From Mesobacillus subterraneus (GTDB taxonomy: Bacteria; Bacillota; Bacilli; Bacillales; Cytobacillaceae), in the NCBI RefSeq assembly GCF_023715485.1, contig NZ_JAMBOF010000011.1, forward strand, positions 62,001-126,000: 64,000 bases of DNA. Reading direction: 5' to 3'. The notes beneath the pieces were generated by a model. It saw only the letters and a list, made by a program, of their open reading frames with translations, was not told the DNA's origin and made no database searches. Position numbers and translations under genes: made by a program. Positions 63,991-64,000 of this stretch are shown piece after piece (within the stretch, counting starts at the first letter, position 1; each line of letters begins with the position of its first letter).

Positions 63991-64000
63991 TGGCTGTGTT

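Overview
The window is an almost fully coding chromosomal segment from a low-to-mid GC, endospore-forming member of the Bacillaceae (Bacillus, Mesobacillus or a close relative). The evidence is conserved gene order and content: it follows the Bacillus subtilis region that runs from ytzG and ytzE through pepV, the ytl/ytm genes, sftA, murC, ytxGHJ, aroA, ccpA, acuABC, acsA, tyrS, rpsD, ezrA, nifZ, thiI, sspA, sppA, ytfJ and tpx to ytxK. Sporulation genes (an alpha/beta SASP, YtfJ/GerW, RefZ, SftA) support a spore former. Species assignment is inference.

Layout. 0-16.7 kb: tail of an RsuA-type pseudouridine synthase, YtzE regulator, PepV and D-amino-acid transaminase, an E. coli-type SpeD, a cysteine synthase-like enzyme, a lipid kinase/pullulanase pair, trmB, YtnP lactonase, M42 aminopeptidase and a DUF84 NTPase. 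16.9-25.6 kb: a lipoprotein, a Gly/Asn-rich orphan, thioredoxin-like YtpP, YtpQ, the DNA translocase SftA, nicotinate phosphoribosyltransferase and MurC. 25.7-33.5 kb: M29 aminopeptidase, the ytxGHJ stress operon behind a SigB-like promoter, a large FtsA-like ATPase, DAHP synthase-chorismate mutase and CcpA. 33.5-43.4 kb: the acetate block (acuABC divergent from acsA), a class A PBP and T-box-controlled tyrS. 43.4-54.7 kb: rpsD, the diguanylate cyclase DgcP, methionine gamma-lyase with free-Met-sulfoxide reductase, RefZ, HisJ, EzrA, NifZ-ThiI and SASP. 54.8-64 kb: MbcS-like acyl-CoA synthetase, a HesB-like protein, RarD, NAD kinase, SppA-YteJ, YtfI-YtfJ, Tpx and YtxK; ackA would normally follow.

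How genes work together. CcpA is encoded here and two good cre sites lie in the window: one over the acuABC promoter and one directly upstream of methionine gamma-lyase. AcuA and AcuC set the acetylation state of AcsA, whose target lysine (K549) is present. NifZ supplies sulfur to ThiI through a 4-bp overlapping gene pair. About ten genes start with TTG or GTG, in most cases supported by well-placed ribosome binding sites.

No tRNA, rRNA, CRISPR, complete insertion sequence, prophage or defence system was seen. The least explained material is intergenic: a palindromic repeat of about 119 bp (two full and two internally deleted copies), a MITE-like element of about 170-190 bp with terminal inverted repeats, and two short arrays of six units with 20/21-bp and exactly 21-bp periods. 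I did not find a strong candidate for a wholly new system.
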